Source: Anaerolineales bacterium UBA2200 (GTDB taxonomy: Bacteria > Chloroflexota > Anaerolineae > UBA2200). From it: a DNA stretch of 64,000 nucleotides. Of this stretch, positions 59,763 to 64,000 are shown piece after piece. The first letter of the stretch is position 1, and each line of letters begins with the position of its first letter. The stretch lies in the NCBI GenBank assembly GCA_002327925.1, contig DCVA01000041.1, positions 105,097-169,096 of the forward strand. The letters run 5' to 3'. Position numbers and translations under genes: made by a program. The notes beneath the pieces were generated by a model. It was given only the letters and a program-made list of their open reading frames with translations. It was not told the DNA's origin and searched no databases.

Positions 59763-60773
59763 ATGACTAATCGTTCGCTGCGCGTCTGTATTTGGATGGC
59801 CCCCCTGGTGATTCTGGCAGGCACTCTGGGGCTGGTGTTGCGTCCTGCTGGCGCCGGGGCAGCTCCTCCGCCCGACAGTGGGTCAGCTTCTCTGGGGCAG
59901 TTCGAGCTGCGCTTTGATATCCTGGAAGACACCTATCTCAACGCCTGGGAGCCGAATCAGACCCACACCCACCAGTCGTGGGTATACCTGCGCGCGGACA
60001 GTCTGCTAGTTCCCCTCTTCAAGTTCGACACATCCGCCATTCAGGCCGGTTCGAGTATCGTCCTCGCGGAGCTATGGCTCTACGTACCCGGAGGCCAGGC
60101 TGACGACATCTTCCGCGCGCCGCTCCAGTTCGCGGCCTACTGCGTCAAGAGGGACTGGGTCGCCAGCCAGGCCAGCTGGTATCAGGCCACCACCTGGAAC
60201 GCCTGGGAAGTCGCCGGATGCCAGGGTATCACAGACCGCTGTTCGACCTTCGCGCAGGATGAGGTCGGGGAGGTGACGGCGCAGGAACAGTGGGTGCGCG
60301 TGCCTGTGACCAGCATTGTCCAGGGCTGGGTATCGGAAGGAAATCACGGGCTGATACTCGTGGGTGACGTGTCTCTGCCTCGCGGTGCGTCCGCCTTCTA
60401 TTCGTCACGAGGCGGCATCGCCTCCCTCCGGCCGTACTTGTGGGTAGAATGGCTTACTCCCACACCCACGCCAACGCAGACGTTCACTCCGACGCCGACA
60501 CAAACGGCGACGCCCACGGTCACTCACACCGCCACTCCCACACCGACCGAGACGGCCGTCCCGACAGATACCCAAACACTGACCCCTACGGCTACCGACA
60601 CAGCCACACCCACCAACACAGCCACACCTGTGGCCAGCGCGACGGCAACTCCGACGGCCACTGCCACTTTACTGCCGACGGCCACTGCCACCTGCACTCC
60701 AACCATAACTGCGACTCCGACACCCTTCCGAGTCTTCTTACCCCTGGCAATGAAGGGGCACGCCCCGGACTAG
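59763..60773 (+). CDS. Secreted DNRLRE-domain protein with Thr/Pro stalk
   Basis: 336 residues. Signal peptide (about 1-33, VCIWMAPLVILAGTLGLVL), DNRLRE-type beta domain (about 45-225: DTYLNAWEPNQTHTHQSWVY, LVPLFKFDTSAIQAGS), then about 90 residues rich in TPTPT/TATPT repeats, ending FRVFLPLAMKGHAPD. DNRLRE domains occur in surface proteins. The low-complexity stalk and FLPLAMK-like end are common in Anaerolineae secreted proteins. AGGAGG eight to nine bases upstream favours ATG 59763. Confidence 0.82.
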   Translation: MTNRSLRVCIWMAPLVILAGTLGLVLRPAGAGAAPPPDSGSASLGQFELRFDILEDTYLNAWEPNQTHTHQSWVYLRADSLLVPLFKFDTSAIQAGSSIVLAELWLYVPGGQADDIFRAPLQFAAYCVKRDWVASQASWYQATTWNAWEVAGCQGITDRCSTFAQDEVGEVTAQEQWVRVPVTSIVQGWVSEGNHGLILVGDVSLPRGASAFYSSRGGIASLRPYLWVEWLTPTPTPTQTFTPTPTQTATPTVTHTATPTPTETAVPTDTQTLTPTATDTATPTNTATPVASATATPTATATLLPTATATCTPTITATPTPFRVFLPLAMKGHAPD

Positions 60774-60820
60774 CCCCGGGCGGCACACGCACGGCGACCA
60801 GCTCCGGCTCCAGATCGAAA

Positions 60821-60846
60821 AGCCCCCTCCCGTTTGGGAGGGGGCT
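60821..60846. terminator. Bidirectional intrinsic terminator
   Basis: AGCCCCCTCCC, GTTT, GGGAGGGGGCT: perfect 11-bp stem. On the minus strand it is followed by TTTTCG, so it ends the aminotransferase transcript well; on the plus strand by CTGTTCGTCTCTTTC. Confidence 0.8.
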
Positions 60847-60882
60847 CTGTTCGTCTCTTTCCCGGCAGCACCTGGTGTCCGG

Positions 60883-62064
60883 CTACTTGTGCTTGTCCAC
60901 GAACTCGCCGATACGCTGCAGGGCCTTCCGGATATTCGGCAGGGAGTTGGCATAGGAAAAGCGCAGGTAGCCCTCACCGTAGCGGCCAAATGCCGTGCCC
61001 GACAGAGCCGCCACGCCTGCCTCCTGTAACAGCGCGTCGGCGAACTCTTTGGACGTCGCGAAATGGCCCCGCTTCATGGCATCCTTGATATTCGGAAAGG
61101 CGTAGAACGCGCCTTTGGGCAGCAAGCAGTGCACGCCAGGAATCTCATTCAGTCCGCTCACGATCAGATCCCGGCGCTCCTTGAAGGCGGCCACCATCTT
61201 GTGCGCCGCATCCTGTGGACCCAGCAGAGCCTCAACACCAGCCATTTGGGTGAAAGAGGCAGTGCAGGAGGTGGCATTGGTTTGCAGCTTGGCAACCTGC
61301 GCCGCAAAATCGGCGGGCATGACGCCGTAGCCCATGCGCCAGCCTGTCATCGCATATGTCTTGGAGAACCCATCGAGGATGATCGTACGTTCCGTCATAC
61401 CGGGAAACTGGGTAATGCTCTCGAACTTGCCCTCGTAGACGTCGCGCGAATAGATCTCATCGGAAAGCACAGGCACATCGTGCTCGGTGGCGGCCTCGGC
61501 GATGGCCTCCAGGTCCTGCTTGCTCAACATACTTCCGCACGGATTATGCGGAGAGTTGATGATGATCAGCTTGGTGTGTTTGGTGATCTTTTTGCGCATA
61601 TCGGCAATGTCAAAGCCGAATTCACGTTCCTCGAGGAGAGGCAGGGGCACAGGCTTGGCCCCGACAAAGTTGATCATCGACTCGTAGATTGGGAAGCCCG
61701 GATTGGGGTACATCACCTCGTCGCCCTTTTCGGCCAGGGCAAGGATCGTGTAGAACATGATTGGCTTGCCGCCCGGCGTGACCACGACCTGGTCGGGGGT
61801 GACTTTGATGCCGCGGGACCGGGAGACCTCAGCGGCAATCGCTTCTCGCAGGGCAGGCAGACCAGCCGATGGACCGTAATGGGTGAAGCCGCCGTGCAAC
61901 GCCTTGCACGCTGCATCGATGATGTTGGGGGGGGTGTCAAAATCCGGTTCGCCGATCTCCAGGTGCACCACGTCTCGACCCTGGGCCTCAAGAGCCCGCG
62001 CCCGAAGCAGTACCTCAAACGCAGTCTCCGTGCCCAGACGTGACATTGCTGATGCCAGCTTCAT
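60883..62064 (-). CDS. Class I/II PLP-dependent aminotransferase
   Basis: 393 residues. HLEIGEPDFDTPPNIIDAAC, YGPSAGLPALREAIA, VVTPGGKPIMFYTILAL, NSPHNPCGSML, LSDEIYSRDVYEG and PLP Lys235 in DGFSKTYAMTGWRMGYG. Aspartate-aminotransferase-like; amino-acid substrate cannot be fixed by eye. AAAGGAGG seven bases before the ATG. Confidence 0.93.
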   Translation of the reverse strand: MKLASAMSRLGTETAFEVLLRARALEAQGRDVVHLEIGEPDFDTPPNIIDAACKALHGGFTHYGPSAGLPALREAIAAEVSRSRGIKVTPDQVVVTPGGKPIMFYTILALAEKGDEVMYPNPGFPIYESMINFVGAKPVPLPLLEEREFGFDIADMRKKITKHTKLIIINSPHNPCGSMLSKQDLEAIAEAATEHDVPVLSDEIYSRDVYEGKFESITQFPGMTERTIILDGFSKTYAMTGWRMGYGVMPADFAAQVAKLQTNATSCTASFTQMAGVEALLGPQDAAHKMVAAFKERRDLIVSGLNEIPGVHCLLPKGAFYAFPNIKDAMKRGHFATSKEFADALLQEAGVAALSGTAFGRYGEGYLRFSYANSLPNIRKALQRIGEFVDKHK

Positions 62065-62118
62065 GCACTCCTCCTTTGAGAGTTGTTCTCTGAGCTCGAC
62101 AGTGAGTAGGCTGCGTAC

Positions 62119-62147
62119 ATTCTAGCTCAGGGCATCTCGATTGGCAA
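62119..62147 (-). promoter_or_regulatory. Promoter of the aminotransferase gene
   Basis: Minus strand TTGCCA (62142-62147), 17 bases, TAGAAT (62119-62124); leader about 48 bases. Confidence 0.6.
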
Positions 62148-62157
62148 CCCGTCCTTT

Positions 62158-63315
62158 TCAGCCCGCTCGATACAGTTCCAGCAACTTGCGAGCGGCCTCT
62201 GACCAGGCAAAGCGCCTGGCCTGGACCAGGCCCCGTTCCACCAGCGTGGCTCGCCGCGTCGAGGAACCGAGCAGTGTACCAAGCGCTTCAGCCAGCTCCT
62301 CAACGCTCAGGGGGTCGATTTGCCATGCGGCATCGCCCACCACTTCAGGCAAAGAGGAGGTTCTGGAAACAACTACGGGCGTTCCGCAGGCCATCGCCTC
62401 CAGCGGAGGCAGGCCGAAGCCCTCGTACAGGGACGGAAAGGCGAACACCTCCGCCAGGCTGTAGAGCGCCGGCAGGTCTCCTTCTGCCACATAGCCGGGG
62501 AAGAGCACTCTGCCGGTCAGCCCCAGTTCGTCCACGCGTCGGAAGATCTCCTCATACATCCACCCACGAGCACCGCTGATGATCAGTCGAACGTCGTCCT
62601 GCCCTCTCAGCCGGGCAAACGCCTCGACCAGGCGTCTGTAGTTCTTCCGTGGCTGCAGCGTGCCCACGCCCAGGACAAAGCGCTGCGGCAGGCCGTACCT
62701 GGTCCTTGTTTGCTCGAGTATCAGCGGGTCGCGGACAGGCTGGAACCCATCGTCCACTCCCGCGTAGATCACCTGGACTCTGCCCGGAGCCACCTTCAGC
62801 AGCTCCAGCACATCCTGGCGTGTCGACTCTGAATCAGCCAGGACGACGTCAGCGCGACCGACGGACCTCGGTACCACCTCATTGAGATAGGTACGCAGGC
62901 TTGGCTCCGAGCACTCCGGAACGCGCATGAAAGACAGGTCGTGGATAGTGACCAGCGTACGCGCACTCTGCGAAGGTGCGAGCGCGAAATCGGGCGAATG
63001 AAAGACGTCGAGCGGTCCGGAAAACCACTCCACCGGTATTGGAAGCCGCAGCCGATGCCAGAGCACAACTGCCTCTCGCTCAGACAGTGGGAGCGCGACC
63101 TGGTGAAAGTTCGGCCTGTGCTCCGGGAGACCAAAGCGGGCTGAGGCCTCTGCGCCGGAGCCCTGTCGCGAGCGAGCTGCCTTCCCCCGGGGACACAGCA
63201 GAAAGTAATCACTCTCCTCGTCCAGGTCCAGCAGCGACTGCACCATCTGGCGAGTGTAGCGGCCTATTCCTGCTCCCTGATTCACTGCTGCTGTGTAGTC
63301 AATTCCTATTCGCAT
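62158..63315 (-). CDS. Glycosyltransferase family 4
   Basis: 385 residues, GT-B fold. N-terminal acceptor domain (GIDYTAAVNQGAGIGRYTRQ; FHSPDFALAPSQSARTLVTI); donor domain with GVGTLQPRKNYRRLVEAF and FPSLYEGFGLPPLEAMACGT (the E-x7-E nucleotide-sugar motif). Probably transfers a sugar in cell-surface polysaccharide synthesis; it sits seven bases after an O-antigen ligase-like gene. Confidence 0.93.
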   Translation of the reverse strand: MRIGIDYTAAVNQGAGIGRYTRQMVQSLLDLDEESDYFLLCPRGKAARSRQGSGAEASARFGLPEHRPNFHQVALPLSEREAVVLWHRLRLPIPVEWFSGPLDVFHSPDFALAPSQSARTLVTIHDLSFMRVPECSEPSLRTYLNEVVPRSVGRADVVLADSESTRQDVLELLKVAPGRVQVIYAGVDDGFQPVRDPLILEQTRTRYGLPQRFVLGVGTLQPRKNYRRLVEAFARLRGQDDVRLIISGARGWMYEEIFRRVDELGLTGRVLFPGYVAEGDLPALYSLAEVFAFPSLYEGFGLPPLEAMACGTPVVVSRTSSLPEVVGDAAWQIDPLSVEELAEALGTLLGSSTRRATLVERGLVQARRFAWSEAARKLLELYRAG

Positions 63316-63322
63316 GTGTAGG

Positions 63323-64000
63323 CTATACCTTGCCTGGGGTCAGGTTGCCGCTTGGTCCAGGTTCTCGGCGACCATACCTGTCGGCCAGTACGAGCAGACC
63401 CAGCACCAGCCCCAGCTGCACGTTCATACTGTGAACGTAGAGGTTGTCAAACAGATTGTGAACGCTGAGGTGCGTCAGAACGCCCATCACTCCCAGCGCG
63501 ACGGCCCGCCACCAGCTCGATTCTCTGGTGCGACGAATCACATGCAGCGTCGCCACGAAACAGGCCACAACCAGGATCAGATACGCACCGAGCCCGACCA
63601 GGCCAGCCTCTGCGGCGATGTTCAGATAGTAGTTATGGGCGTGACCGAGCGGGTCGCGCCAGCGGCCGATGGCGTACTGCGGATAGGCCACCGGATAGTT
63701 GCCGATGCCCACTCCCAACCACGGATGGTCGCTGATCATGCCAGTCGCCGCTTGCCAGTGGGCCATGCGCTCGAGAATCGCCCAGTTCGCATCGTTCACC
63801 TCTGCGTGAGCGACGTCTATCCCACTGAGGAAAGGAATCAGGTCGGCGCCGCGCTGAACGAGCGACGCGGGTATGTAACGAGCGCCTCCCAGCGCCAGCC
63901 CACTGGTGACGAAGAGGACGATGATTGCCACGGTCACCACGGCCCTGCGGCTGCGCAGCAGGGTGACTACGCCGGCGGAACAGGCCAGCCCCACCCACGC
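63323..64000 (-). CDS. O-antigen ligase/polymerase-like membrane protein, N-terminus cut by window
   Basis: Partial; the frame is open to the right edge. About 225 residues are visible. The Wzy_C/WaaL signature is present: HPWLGVGIGNYPVAYPQYAI and GHAHNYYLNIAAEAGLVGLG, with several transmembrane helices. It joins glycan chains to a carrier or polymerises them. Same operon as the GT4 gene. Confidence 0.88.
   Translation of the reverse strand, partial: AWVGLACSAGVVTLLRSRRAVVTVAIIVLFVTSGLALGGARYIPASLVQRGADLIPFLSGIDVAHAEVNDANWAILERMAHWQAATGMISDHPWLGVGIGNYPVAYPQYAIGRWRDPLGHAHNYYLNIAAEAGLVGLGAYLILVVACFVATLHVIRRTRESSWWRAVALGVMGVLTHLSVHNLFDNLYVHSMNVQLGLVLGLLVLADRYGRREPGPSGNLTPGKV

Noticed and set aside
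60440..60720. Short tandem repeats as a CRISPR or DNA repeat element
   Set aside because: They are codon-level repeats of a Thr/Pro-rich protein stalk in frame, with no unique spacers of fixed length.
1..64000. tRNA or rRNA genes, insertion sequences, integrases, prophage
   Set aside because: None was recognised in intergenic regions or among the protein families.

Overview
The window looks like chromosomal DNA of an anaerobic, probably acetogenic or CO-metabolising member of the Chloroflexota (Anaerolineae-like). The reasons are high-GC coding, a secreted protein with a long Thr/Pro stalk ending in a FLPLAMK-type tail that is common in Anaerolineae, and a bacterial-type (AcsABCDE) Wood-Ljungdahl gene set. 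The phylum call is an inference. No rRNA, tRNA, CRISPR array, insertion sequence or phage gene was seen.

Layout. 1-9073 (minus strand): hsp20-lon-PHP/AlbA, then rnz-ubiD-like-small membrane protein-aconitase X large and small subunits. The AcnX/DUF126/UbiD trio matches the archaeal-type mevalonate branch (phosphomevalonate dehydratase plus anhydromevalonate phosphate decarboxylase). 9074-13761: a divergent promoter region, a promoter-hairpins-terminator RNA element, a molybdopterin oxidoreductase, and a ferredoxin protein with a GltD-like flavoprotein inserted inside its third cluster motif. 13762-17793: a structured leader, then a GltD-ferredoxin-MvhD fusion with metV and metF, a likely methylene-THF reductase complex. 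17878-22382: housekeeping genes (DUF4416, ATP-grasp ligase, GNAT, a YprB-like nuclease that seems to start at a non-standard codon, acylphosphatase, a FecR-like membrane protein).

22429-43016 (plus strand) is the core Wood-Ljungdahl island: fchA, folD, fhs, an HMA-like small protein, a four-cluster ferredoxin, NuoE/NuoF/NuoG-like subunits, CODH (acsA/cooS), acetyl-CoA synthase (acsB), acsD, acsC, a degenerate alpha/beta-hydrolase membrane protein, a PAP2 phosphatase, the corrinoid-protein activase (acsV), a CooC-type ATPase and acsE. With metF/metV upstream this covers formate to methyl-CFeSP to acetyl-CoA. No convincing formate dehydrogenase is present. The NuoEFG-like set lacks a hydrogenase H-cluster domain and probably links ferredoxin/CODH electrons to NAD(H).

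43170-47023 (minus): a Na+/drug-type ABC-2 exporter operon. 47371-52771 (plus): a tungsten aldehyde:ferredoxin oxidoreductase followed by an AGT-like aminotransferase, a HOGA-like aldolase and a GlcD-like oxidase, a plausible glyoxylate/hydroxy-oxoacid set. 52782-53913 (minus): a PadR regulator and a GyrI-like protein with a palindromic operator. 54077-60773 (plus): YhfC-like membrane protease, Gfo/Idh/MocA oxidoreductase, tilS, an RlmI-like methyltransferase, hpt and a secreted DNRLRE protein. 60883-64000 (minus): an aminotransferase, a GT4 glycosyltransferase and an O-antigen ligase-like protein cut by the window end.

Many promoters fit a housekeeping sigma pattern (TTGNNN, exactly 17 bp, TATAAT/TAGAAT). 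Starts were chosen by Shine-Dalgarno spacing and often differ from the longest open frame.
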